23,309 nucleotides of DNA from assembly GCA_002887195.1 (NCBI GenBank), contig PJAB01000596.1, positions 1 to 23,309 of the forward strand, read 5' to 3'. The translations under genes and the position numbers were made by a program. Below the pieces are notes generated by a model. The model did not search any database and had not been told where the DNA came from. It saw only the letters and a list, made by a program, of their open reading frames with translations. Below, piece by piece: positions 9,101 through 16,273 of the stretch. Position 1 is the stretch's first letter, and every line of letters begins with the position of its first letter. Source of the DNA: Chrysochromulina parva (taxonomy: Eukaryota > Haptophyta > Prymnesiales > Chrysochromulinaceae).

Positions 9101-12029
9101 GCCCAGGACGAGGCGCGGCGCGAACGCGAGGCCATGGGCCGCGAGCGTGCCGCGACGGAGGCAGCGGAGGCACGGCTTCGTGAGGCGCACGAGGCGAGCA
9201 TGGGCGCACTCGAGGCGTGTAACGGCTGGGAGCGCCGGACCCTCGAGGCGCAGGCCGAGCGCGACGTGGCGCTTGCCAGGTTGCGCTCGATAGAAGAGGC
9301 TGAGGCCGCGGTGCGCTCACGCCACGCCCACGAGCTCTGATTGCCTTTGATGACCACTGATGGCCTCCCTCATCAGGTGCGCTCACGCCACGCCCACGAG
9401 CTCGAGGCCGAGGGCGCGCGCCACAGAGAGCGCTGCGAGAATGAGGTCGAACGACGCGCAGCAGAGGCGCGTGCGGAGGCATCCCGTGAGATTCGGCGCG
9501 CTGAGAGCGCGGCGGCAGAGGCGGTGCTCGACGTGCGGCGCAAGGCAGCCTCGGCATTGAGCGAAGTCCATGCCGAGCTGCGCGAGGTGCGCGCCAGATT
9601 GCCTCTGATGGCTCGGATTGCCTTTGATGACCACTGATGGCCTCCCTCATCAGATGCGCGCGTCCGCAGAGGCGCCCTCCATCTGATTGCCTTTGCTGAC
9701 CACTGATGGCCTCCCTCATCAGGTGCGCGCGTCCGCAGAGGCGCCCTCCATCTGATTGCCTTTGCTGACCACTGATGGCCTCCCTCATCAGGTGCGCGCG
9801 TCCGCAGAGGCGCGCGAGGCGGCGTTGCATTCCGAGGTCGCGGTGCTGCGCGCGCGCGATGCGACCGCTGAGAATGAGATCGAACGGTGCCGGCGCGAGC
9901 TCTACGTCGAGATGGAAGCGAAACGGCTCGCCTATGACCTGTCGCCCATGCCGCGGCTGTGTGAGGTGAATGCGCAGATGGCCGTTGCGCTCGCGGCCGA
10001 GCAGGAGCTCAAGACGGCGCTGTGGGCCACGCTACTGGCGGTGAGCGCGGCCGTGGATCCGGTACTTGAGGCTACGACAAGCCTTCCCGAGCCCGACGGC
10101 ATGCACGTCATGGCGCCCGCCCTGCCGCGACCCTCATCGCCCGCCGCGCTGCCCAATGCAGCGCTCGGCACGGCGCCCACCACGGCGCCCACCACGGCGC
10201 CCACCACGGCGCCCAGTGCGGCGCCCACCACGGCGCCCAGTGCGCTTCCGAGTGGCACCAAGACAATGTTGCAGAGCTGCAGCCAACCGCCGCCGCCGCC
10301 TTGGACGGACACCGGTTTTGGATCGGCTGCGAGGGCAGCCACGGCGGCAGTGGCGGCGGCCGAGGCGGCCATCGCGTCTGCGAGTGCGCTCGCGAGACTC
10401 TCGAGTGCCGAACGCGGGGGCGCGGGCGGCGCGGCGGGCGGCGCGGGCGACGCGGCGGGCGGCGCGGGCGGCGCGGCGGGCGGCGCGGGCGGCGCGCACA
10501 CGCAGCAGCAGGCGGCGCAGGTGGAGCAGTGGGTGCATGCCCAGCAGACCGCGCACGCGCAGCAAGCGGCGGCGTCCGCGCACCAAGCGGCTCACGCGCA
10601 GCACATCCTCGCTAGCGTCGGGCGAGTGTGCACGGTGTGCACGAGCGCTCTCGACCGATTACAGCTGGCTCTGGCCAACGAGGCCGCCGTGCGCGAGGAG
10701 GCAAGTCGCCACCGTGGAAAGCTCGAGGAGATGCGACGCGAGCTGGGTGCGCGAGCACTTCGAATACCCGCTGATGACCACTGATGACCTCTTGATTGCG
10801 TGCCTCATCAGGTGCGCGAGCACTTCGAATACCCGCTGATGACCACTGATGACCTCTTGATTGCGTGCCTCATTAGGTGCGCGAGCGTCGACGATCGCGC
10901 TGCTCGAATCCGAGCGCGACGTGTGGCGGGACAAGGCACGCGCCGCCTCGAGCAGCGCGATCGAGGCACGCGTGGCCGGCCAGCAGGAGGCGCATCAGGC
11001 CGCCCAGGCCAGCAACGGCGAGGTGCCAAGCTCGAGACCACCCTCGCCCTCTTCTGATTGCCTTTGATGACCACTGATGGCCTCCCTCATCAGGTGCGCG
11101 CGTCCGCAGAGGCGCCCTCCATCTGAATGCCTTTGATGACCACTGATGGCCTCCCTCATCAGGTGCTCGCCAAGCTCGAGACCACCCTCGCCCTCAGCCA
11201 CGCTGAGGACGCGGCGCGGCTCGAGGCCGAGCTGCAGCAGGCACGCGCCGCGCTGCAGGGGGCCGCCGAGCAGCACCGGCGCCAGCTGCGCCAGCTCTGT
11301 GCGAGATTCGATCTGGAGCGCGAGCAGCTGCTCAAGAGCACGAAGCGGCACGCCGATCGGCCGACCAAAACGAAGAGCCACAAGAATGGCCCACGCGCGG
11401 GGAGGCGCACAATCGAGGTCGACCTGAGAGACTTGGACGACTTCCCGGCGAGCGTCGCGGACGGGGCTGACGAGCGCATTGACGAGCGGCTACGGCTCGG
11501 CCGGACTTGCGATCCCGGCGGCGACGGACTCGTCGCCCGCCTGTGGGATGTTCTCGCTGGGCCGGACAAGGGACAGGGCAAGGCTCAGGGCAAGGTCCGC
11601 AAGTCGAGAGCATCCGCCTTCGACGACTCAGCTGACAATGCCATTTTAGGCCATGCCCCCTCCCCGGCAACTGCCTCTCCCCCGACTGCCAAGGCAGTCA
11701 CCGGTGCTGCCTCCTCTGCCACCAAGCGGGCGTTCGCCTCCCGCGGCAAACACGTCGCGGCTGCATTAGCTCTACGCCCCCCACCGCTCGGCCCACCCCG
11801 TGCACCACCCCTCTCGTCACTGCTGCAATCTCCGCTGCAATCTGCGCTCCTCGACTCGCCTCCCAGCTCCATGCCCAGCTCGCCGAGCGCCGGAGCGGCC
11901 TTGTTCGACCGAGGTGACGTGGCGGAGCCCAGCTCCGATGGCCGATGGCGCCAACCAAGGCCGCCGCCATTACGTATCCGCTCGCCCCACACTTCCCTCT
12001 TAGGGAGTCCTGTCCAGGCTGTCCACTGA
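6164..12029 (+). CDS. giant coiled-coil, poly-Gln protein (6 exons, introner-type introns)
   Basis: Proposed CDS is join(6164..8791,8945..9310,9377..9586,9792..10746,10877..11022,11163..12029), 1723 residues. ATG at 6164 has a good context (CATCGCCATGG). Residues about 80-440 form a long coiled coil. Two Pro-rich blocks (PPPHVPPPLPGARGK) at about 515 and 733 are each followed by a Glu/Lys helix and a Gln/Ala-rich run. Between them is a heptad repeat (LRESEAR) at about 648-692. Exons 2, 3 and 5 continue the coiled coil. Exon 4 ends in Ala-Pro-Thr and Gly-Ala repeats. Exon 6 ends in a basic, then Pro/Ser-rich disordered tail. The exon frames change from 2 to 0 to 1 to 0, and only splicing joins them. 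A structural or scaffold role (cytoskeleton, Golgi or centrosome-like) is inference. No catalytic domain is seen and I do not recognise an orthologue. Confidence 0.8.
7698..7870 (+). repeat. internal duplication, copy 1 (Pro-rich plus helix plus poly-Gln)
   Basis: It encodes STSPPPHVPPPLPGARGK, then an RRELEAKLEETEAKLRQAL helix, then Gln. It is nearly identical at DNA level to about 8355-8510. The two copies differ by three Ala codons before KQEE and a few substitutions. Confidence 0.8.
7848..7990 (+). repeat. CAG-rich poly-Gln/Ala tract 1
   Basis: Runs of CAG are broken by GCG, giving Gln3-6-Ala units. The tract is in frame within exon 1 of the coiled-coil gene. It is likely length-variable by slippage. 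Confidence 0.85.
8113..8240 (+). repeat. 21-nt tandem repeat encoding the heptad LRESEAR
   Basis: About six units of 21 nt (GAGGCGAGGTTGCGCGAGAGC type) encode L-R/H-E-S-E-A-R. The 7-residue period keeps the coiled-coil register. Units alternate CGC and CAC (Arg and His), which shows recent local duplication. Confidence 0.85.
8355..8510 (+). repeat. internal duplication, copy 2 (Pro-rich plus helix plus poly-Gln)
   Basis: It matches 7698-7870. It is followed by the second Gln-rich tract. Confidence 0.8.
8494..8752 (+). repeat. CAG-rich poly-Gln/Ala/Glu tract 2
   Basis: CAG runs interrupted by GCG, GAG and CTG encode Gln-rich helix just before intron 1. This is the longer of the two Gln tracts of the gene. 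Confidence 0.85.
8792..8944 (+). mobile_element. introner-like intron 1 (153 nt, duplicated unit)
   Basis: Donor GTGCGC follows GAGGCG and acceptor CTCATCAG precedes GTGCGC. Content in order: a 33-nt lead at 8792-8824, a core truncated after 18 nt at 8825-8842, a copy of upstream exon bases 8763-8791 at 8843-8871, the lead again at 8872-8904, and a full 40-nt core at 8905-8944. Exon 2 starts at 8945 with a third, exact copy of the 33-nt lead. The full removal keeps frame (153 is divisible by 3). Removing only 8872-8944 would shift it, because the extra tandem copy is 80 nt. Confidence 0.75.
9311..9376 (+). mobile_element. introner-like intron 2 (66 nt, single unit)
   Basis: This is the cleanest unit. 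A 26-nt lead (9311-9336, GTGCGCTCACGCC onward) is followed by the 40-nt core (9337-9376). The lead is repeated exactly as the first 26 nt of exon 3 (9377-9402). Phase 0. If retained, the core stops translation at its second base. Confidence 0.8.
9587..9791 (+). mobile_element. introner-like intron 3 (205 nt, three stacked units)
   Basis: Unit 1 has a diverged lead at 9587-9613 and a core at 9614-9653. Unit 2 has a 29-nt lead at 9654-9682 (its first base is A, so ATGCGC) and a core at 9683-9722. Unit 3 has a lead at 9723-9751 and a core at 9752-9791. Units 2 and 3 are 69 nt each and differ only at the first base. The first 22 nt of the unit 3 lead equal the start of exon 4 at 9792. The length is not divisible by 3, so splicing is needed to reach the frame of exon 4. 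Confidence 0.8.
10168..10250 (+). repeat. Ala-Pro-Thr coding tandem repeat
   Basis: A 12-nt unit (GCGCCCACCACG) is repeated about five times with Ser/Ala variants, encoding APTT and APSA. It lies in exon 4 of the coiled-coil gene. Confidence 0.7.
10417..10500 (+). repeat. Gly-Ala coding tandem repeat
   Basis: GGCGCGGGCGGCGCG-type units encode GGAGGAAGGAG. The tract is almost pure G/C, lies in frame in exon 4, and is followed by a Gln/His/Ala helix. Confidence 0.75.
10747..10876 (+). mobile_element. introner-like intron 4 (130 nt, two variant units)
   Basis: Two 65-nt units (10747-10811 and 10812-10876) each have a 24-nt lead and a 41-nt variant core that begins CTGATGACC and ends CTCATCAG (first) or CTCATTAG (second). 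Phase 1, splitting a Gly codon (G|GT). The donor is GTGCGC. Exon 5 shares only GTGCGCGAGC with the lead. Splicing shifts from frame 0 to frame 1 and is required for the downstream coiled coil. Confidence 0.75.
11023..11162 (+). mobile_element. introner-like intron 5 (140 nt, two units of different origin)
   Basis: Unit 1 has a 31-nt lead at 11023-11053 and a core at 11054-11093. Its lead matches the start of exon 6 except for a missing TCGC, so the donor reads GTGCCA. Unit 2 has a 29-nt lead at 11094-11122 and a core at 11123-11162. This second lead is identical to that of unit 3 in intron 3 and unrelated to exon 6. Splicing shifts from frame 1 to frame 0. Confidence 0.75.
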
Positions 12030-12568
12030 TGCCGATGCTGTGCGGGCTCTCCTTCTCTCGAGACATTCGGCCTGATCGAGGACCGAAACCTTTCCGGCTG
12101 CCGCAGATGAAAAAAATCGCGCGACTCTGGAAGCAGCAATACATTGGAGCTTACCCCGCAGACTCCACTACGCCGCACTTTCACACACTCCGCCCATACG
12201 GCAAACCGGCGCGAGCGCCACTCCTTACGTTACGGCATAAGCTGCGTATAATATGGCATAGCGCAACCGCAATCGCCTAGATAGCACCCTTTTTATAACA
12301 TGTGCACAAAAAGCGTTCACATCTAAAAACAGATACTCGACGTCTGGGAGCGCGCTTTGCGAAACTTCTCGTCTCTCCGTGCGGCTGGTCTTCTCACTTC
12401 TGGTTCGTGTTCAGAGCCTCATCATAGCGGCCACATGTGGCTATTGACGCACAGCACATCACAGGCAGACCCCATGCAATGCCCCAACCATGGCCCTCAT
12501 GATCGATCCACAGATTGAACGTGTGCACGTGGCGCACACACGATGTTGCCATCTCTCCAGTCTCCACC
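12030..12568. other. convergent 3' intergenic region
   Basis: It lies between the stop codons of the coiled-coil gene (+) and the unknown plastid-type gene (-). It is A/T-richer than its neighbours around 12230-12350 and probably holds both 3' UTRs. No gene, RNA or repeat is evident. Confidence 0.45.
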
Positions 12569-13462
12569 CTACCGGCCGGACAGGACAGAGGCACGCAGCT
12601 CGTTGAGCCGCTTGCGCAGCCTCTTGTCGTAGATGCCACCTGCGTTGAGCGGCAACGCGTCGAGAAAATTCCCCAGCACGAGGTCGACCTCCTCAGGATC
12701 CTCAAACAATAACTCCACATCAGCCACCTGGTTGGCCATGCACCACTCGATGGCTGCCTCCATCACATTGCTGGGCGCCCCCCTAAGCAAATCGGACAAG
12801 CCACTGATCGGCACCGAGTCGTTCGAGGCCGTAGGCTCGGCTGCCACCACATTTCTTGGTGTGGGCTTGACCGATCCCATCGTCTCCGCAGGCGCCGCTA
12901 CAGCCACGGCAGCCACGGCTGCAGCGGCCTGGGCGGCCTCGGCGATCCGGGCGGCCTGGGCGGCTGCCGCCCGGATCTCCTCGAGGCGGACAGCGGCCTG
13001 GGCAGCGGCCTGGGCGGCTGCCTGGGCGGCTGCCTGGGCGGCTGCCACTGACTGTGCTGGCGTGGCAGCGGCCAGGGTAGGCACTGGCGCTGCAGGAACC
13101 GGAGCCATACGTACTGGACGTGGATTGGGAACCGCAATGATGGGGTCCGGCGGTGGCTCGGCTTTTTGGAACTCCGACGTGGCAAACGATTTGAACACGA
13201 GGGGCATGTGGTCCCGTTGATGGTCGCCACTGTATGTGAACGTGCTGCGATCCACTCGATGCCGCCAAGTTGCGTTTCGGTTCGTCCCATGCCCCTGTAT
13301 CGCATGATATGAGGGCTGAACCTGACCAAAAAATCCGTCTGCGTCGGATCCGCCCATGACGATCGTGTGCACGACGGGCTGCGAAACTCGCGCCATGCTT
13401 GGTGGAATAGGAAGTCGCGTACGAGGCGCGAAGGCGACGAATGCACTCGCAACGAGGAGCAT
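12569..13462 (-). CDS. unknown protein with plastid-type presequence
   Basis: The protein has 297 residues. ATG at 13462 gives MLLVASAFVAFAPRTRLP, a hydrophobic stretch with an ASAF/FAP motif like the cleavage region of presequences in secondary red plastids. Residues about 44-100 form a compact, Ala-poor block (FGQVQPSYHAIQG, then TWRHRVDRSTFTYSGD and HMPLVFKSFATSEF) that looks conserved. Residues 135-190 are an Ala/Gln-rich helix encoded by short tandem repeats. Residues about 218-290 form an acidic then basic helical C-terminus (VADVELLFEDPEEVDLVLG, KRLRKRLNELR). I do not recognise a family. Plastid import is an inference from the presequence. Four residues before the Pro-rich start give no alternative ATG; a GTG eight codons upstream was rejected. 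Confidence 0.7.
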   Translation of the reverse strand: MLLVASAFVAFAPRTRLPIPPSMARVSQPVVHTIVMGGSDADGFFGQVQPSYHAIQGHGTNRNATWRHRVDRSTFTYSGDHQRDHMPLVFKSFATSEFQKAEPPPDPIIAVPNPRPVRMAPVPAAPVPTLAAATPAQSVAAAQAAAQAAAQAAAQAAVRLEEIRAAAAQAARIAEAAQAAAAVAAVAVAAPAETMGSVKPTPRNVVAAEPTASNDSVPISGLSDLLRGAPSNVMEAAIEWCMANQVADVELLFEDPEEVDLVLGNFLDALPLNAGGIYDKRLRKRLNELRASVLSGR

Positions 13463-13699
13463 GATTCTTCGTTCGTGTGAGAACACTCACGAAGCTCCGA
13501 ACAAAACGAAGATGTCATCTCCCCCGCGCTGTACCGGGCGTTCCTTTTTTTCTTTGATCAGCGGCAACAGGTCCCAACTCTCTTCCTACAGGTCCAAAGA
13601 GCAACATGACGTTCAAGCGCCTTGGGGAGAGCCCGGGCCCGCGGCGAATCTTTCGGGTGCTCAAGGGGGTATCGTCTGGGTGTCGTCGATGGCTCAGTG

Positions 13700-14692
13700 T
13701 CAAGCCTGGGAGTCGACCTTGACGCCGTCCACACCCCAAAAGATGCCGCCCTTCATGGTGGCAATCTGCTTGCCGAGGGCCTCGGCAATCGCGGCCGAGG
13801 GCGCATCCAGCGCGAGCTTGCCTACGTTGACGCGCTTGAGCTTCGAGAGAGTGCCAAGCGCAGGGGGCAGAGAGGTGAGCTTGGTCTCCTGCACGAAGAG
13901 GGTCTCGAGGTCCGAGGGCCACGCGCCGCTCGGAAGGCTCGCGAGGGGCATCTCGTGTGCCTGCACGCCCACGAGCGCACTGCAGGCGAGCAGGCTGCCC
14001 GGCAGAACGGTGAGCTGGTTGCCCCAGAGAGAGAGTCGCTCGAGCTTCTTGGTGCGCGTGAAGTAGTCGTCTGCGACGCTCGCAATCCGATTCTTGTGGA
14101 TCTCGAGGATGGTGACCGGGCAGTCAGCGCACAGTACCGGCATCTCCTCAAGCTGGTTGCCGCTCATCCGGAGTTCCTCGAGCTTCACGAGCGGCGCAAG
14201 GCTCCCCATCCTCACAAGGTTGTTGTCGTACAAGTTGAGCACCTTCACATTGGCCCACGAGGTGAACTTGGCGTCGTCGGTCATCATGAGCTTGTTCGCC
14301 GCAAAGTTGACCTCGACGAGCTTCGCGAGGCCACCAATATCGCCAGGGAGCTTTTTGATCTGATTGTTGAAGCAGTTCAAGACTTTGAGCTTCGTCAGGT
14401 TGCCGAGCAAGCCGTCTGGGATGGCTTTCAGTTTATTGGCATAAAGGTTGAGCTGCGTGAGCTTTGGTGACATGGGGTCCTTGGGCAGTTCTACGAGCCC
14501 CTGACTGTTGAGATCGAGCTCTTCACCCTCTTCCTCTTCATCATCAGCTCCTGGGCTCGCCGCGAGAGCGCCGAACTTTTCAAGCAGCTCCTTCTTCGCC
14601 GCGTCAGGCAGGGATGCGAGTGCCGCTTTGGTCGCGTCGCTGAGCGTCACGCCGGCAGGCAGCTGCGGCTCCGTCGATGCGCCCGCACCCAT
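13700..14692 (-). CDS. N-myristoylated leucine-rich-repeat protein
   Basis: The protein has 330 residues. It begins MGAGAS, which fits the N-myristoylation rule (Gly2, Ser6), so membrane attachment is likely. A short helical region (residues 16-45) and an acidic run (DDEEEEGEE) precede about nine or ten leucine-rich repeats from residue 57 to 300, such as LTQLNLYANKLKAIPDGLL, LKVLNCFNNQIKKLP and LERLSLWGNQLTVLPGSLL. The repeats are the typical 22-24 residue type with LxxLxLxxNxLxxLP. No kinase, NB-ARC or phosphatase domain is attached. A peripheral scaffold or Ras-group-like LRR role is inference. The upstream side carries a pentamer run 56-95 bp before the ATG. Confidence 0.85.
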   Translation of the reverse strand: MGAGASTEPQLPAGVTLSDATKAALASLPDAAKKELLEKFGALAASPGADDEEEEGEELDLNSQGLVELPKDPMSPKLTQLNLYANKLKAIPDGLLGNLTKLKVLNCFNNQIKKLPGDIGGLAKLVEVNFAANKLMMTDDAKFTSWANVKVLNLYDNNLVRMGSLAPLVKLEELRMSGNQLEEMPVLCADCPVTILEIHKNRIASVADDYFTRTKKLERLSLWGNQLTVLPGSLLACSALVGVQAHEMPLASLPSGAWPSDLETLFVQETKLTSLPPALGTLSKLKRVNVGKLALDAPSAAIAEALGKQIATMKGGIFWGVDGVKVDSQA

Positions 14693-14747
14693 GTTCGACA
14701 GGGACGAGTTCTCGCGGAATTTCGCACCAGACGAACTGATGAACGAC

Positions 14748-14787
14748 CCAAGTCAAGTCCAAGACAAGTCAAGTCAAGTCAAGTCAA
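14748..14787. promoter_or_regulatory. (CAAGT)n pentamer run upstream of the LRR gene
   Basis: Nearly perfect CAAGT units occupy 14765-14787, with looser copies (CAAGTCAAGTCCAAGA) just before. The run lies 56-95 bp upstream of the LRR start codon at 14692. It reads TTGAC on the gene's own strand. Confidence 0.4.
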
Positions 14788-14869
14788 TTCCTATGGCTTG
14801 CCTTGATCAGAAACTAATCGATTAGGAAGAAAAATCGCGGAGAACCTGAACCGCCCGGGTACGGCGGGA

Positions 14870-14890
14870 GCCCTCTCGGTGACAGAGGGC
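14870..14890. other. hairpin downstream of the glycosyltransferase stop
   Basis: GCCCTCT at 14870-14876 pairs perfectly with AGAGGGC at 14884-14890 around a 7-nt loop. On the minus strand it lies 33-53 nt after the stop codon of the glycosyltransferase. A 3' UTR structure is possible but unproven. Confidence 0.25.
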
Positions 14891-14922
14891 CCATGGTGAG
14901 AGCTCACGCCTAGGACGCCAAC

Positions 14923-16110
14923 TCAACCAGCCGCATGAGCCTTGAGCTTCTCTGCCTTGGCGAGCGTGCGCGAGCCGTGCGCGTCGAAGACGCCGTCAGG
15001 CGTGCAGCAGTCCGCAAAGAAGCGAAGCAGCGCGGACTTGAAGTACTTGCGCGCGCCACGATCCTGGTCTTTGGGGCACGTGTGCGTGGAGCTGAGCGGT
15101 TCGGTCAACGCGTCCGAAAAGGCCTTCCACGCGGAGCACGACGGGTTGTCGTGCATGGCCCACGCGACGCACTTGAAGGGGTTGTAATTCGCATGCAGGA
15201 TGCCGCAACGGCGCGGGCACTCGTGCACGGTCGCGTTGTGGAAGCCGAAGTGAGCGGAGATCTGGCGGTTCCACTCGCACGGCAGCCACGCGAGCAGGTC
15301 GGGTCGCTCGGCGAGCAGATACGTGTACAGCGTCTGGTCGCCCAGGTACCCAATCCGCCGCCCGTCCTTGCCTGTCGCGTGCTTGTCGAGCAGCCCGTTG
15401 TACTCTGCCGACGCGCGCATCTTTTCGAGGTCGAGGAGTTGCACGCCGCCGTTGGCGCCCGTGAGCGGCGCATAGAGCTGGCTCTGCTCACGCGCAATCG
15501 CGAGCAGCGCCATGCCGAACCGGTCAAACTCGTCGTACAGCTCCGCCACGTCGCGCAACATGACCACGTCCGTGTCGAGCACAACGAGCCGTCGCACGTC
15601 GGTGGGCATGATGTAGTGCAACAGCGGCTTGTAGAGGTACTGCGGGCCGGGACCGTGCGAGAGGCGTCGCATCCCATCATAAAGGCACTGCCCACGTGCT
15701 GGCAGGTCCAGCGGCGTTAGGCGAAAGCCGGGCAGGCGCTTCTGGAAGCGCGGGAGCAAGATGGCTTGCTTGTTGAGGATGGCGTGGAAGCGCACGCGAG
15801 CGGCAGTGCTGTTGCCGAATGATGCGGCGATTCGGCGCGCGGCGCGCATCATTGAGGCCGTATCCGGGGGCATCCGCGTGTCAAAGAAGGCGATGTCGAT
15901 CGGCGGCGCGTGGAGGGCAGCAGCTGCGGCGTCCAGTGCTTTGACCGGCTCTCCAACCGCCTGTGCGACACCGTTCGGAAAGCACGACGGCAAGATGCCG
16001 CCGCACCAACGTTGGCCGCTGCCAACGTTGCCGCACCACTTAGCCCCCGACGGTCGCGGGAGCGTCATCTGCAGCAGAAGTGGAAGAAGGGCGCGCAGGA
16101 TCGGCGCCAT
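14923..16110 (-). CDS. GT8-like glycosyltransferase, secretory pathway
   Basis: The protein has 395 residues. A hydrophobic N-terminus (ILRALLPLLLQMTLP) serves as signal peptide or signal anchor, which fits the Golgi or ER lumen. The catalytic domain has the hallmarks of GT-A retaining enzymes of family GT8: VVLDTDVVMLRDVAELY with the metal-binding DTD at 179-181, TGANGGVQLLDLEKMR at 217-232, GYLGDQTLYTYLL with GDQ at 257-259, LPCEWNRQIS at 276-285, and ILHANYNPFK with the late His at 306. The layout is like glucoside xylosyltransferase and LARGE-type domains. The donor is probably a UDP-sugar; which sugar and acceptor cannot be told. Cys residues are numerous, as expected for a lumenal enzyme. 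It is divergent from the helicase gene, 163 bp away. Confidence 0.85.
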   Translation of the reverse strand: MAPILRALLPLLLQMTLPRPSGAKWCGNVGSGQRWCGGILPSCFPNGVAQAVGEPVKALDAAAAALHAPPIDIAFFDTRMPPDTASMMRAARRIAASFGNSTAARVRFHAILNKQAILLPRFQKRLPGFRLTPLDLPARGQCLYDGMRRLSHGPGPQYLYKPLLHYIMPTDVRRLVVLDTDVVMLRDVAELYDEFDRFGMALLAIAREQSQLYAPLTGANGGVQLLDLEKMRASAEYNGLLDKHATGKDGRRIGYLGDQTLYTYLLAERPDLLAWLPCEWNRQISAHFGFHNATVHECPRRCGILHANYNPFKCVAWAMHDNPSCSAWKAFSDALTEPLSSTHTCPKDQDRGARKYFKSALLRFFADCCTPDGVFDAHGSRTLAKAEKLKAHAAG

Positions 16111-16133
16111 GCCGTCGGCTGTCCACTCGTATA

Positions 16134-16154
16134 GTCAAGTCAAGTCAAGTCAAG
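16134..16154. promoter_or_regulatory. (GTCAA)4 pentamer run in a divergent promoter
   Basis: Four perfect GTCAA units plus a final G. The run lies 24-44 bp upstream of the glycosyltransferase ATG (-) and 120-140 bp upstream of the helicase ATG (+). Position in a 163-bp divergent spacer suggests a promoter role, though a plain microsatellite is possible. Confidence 0.45.
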
Positions 16155-16273
16155 CGAAGGATGCGATGTGTGAAAGTAGAGACCTGGGACGAGAACGGCT
16201 CGCTACTGGTATATGGTCGGCGGCCATCGCAGATTCATTTTTCGAGCGGGAATGGCGCTCGCGATTCTCCGCA

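Noticed and set aside
9587..9791. CRISPR-like array of regular direct repeats
   Set aside because: Only three units, no variable spacers, and a eukaryotic coding context. The repeats end in splice acceptors.
7476..9830. Very long minus-strand open frames (608 and 784 codons) across the coiled-coil gene
   Set aside because: They arise from G/C-rich repeats without stops, encode poly-Ala, poly-Leu or Arg/Ser strings, and run straight through the introner units. The plus-strand frame has heptads and codon bias.
8909..11162. Several separate small genes whose proteins would start MPLMTTDGLPHQV
   Set aside because: The shared N-terminus is the translated core of the introner unit. They are exons of one gene.
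15761..16273. N-terminal extension of the helicase open frame
   Set aside because: It is antisense to the well-supported glycosyltransferase and crosses the pentamer repeat. The later ATG at 16274 avoids the overlap.
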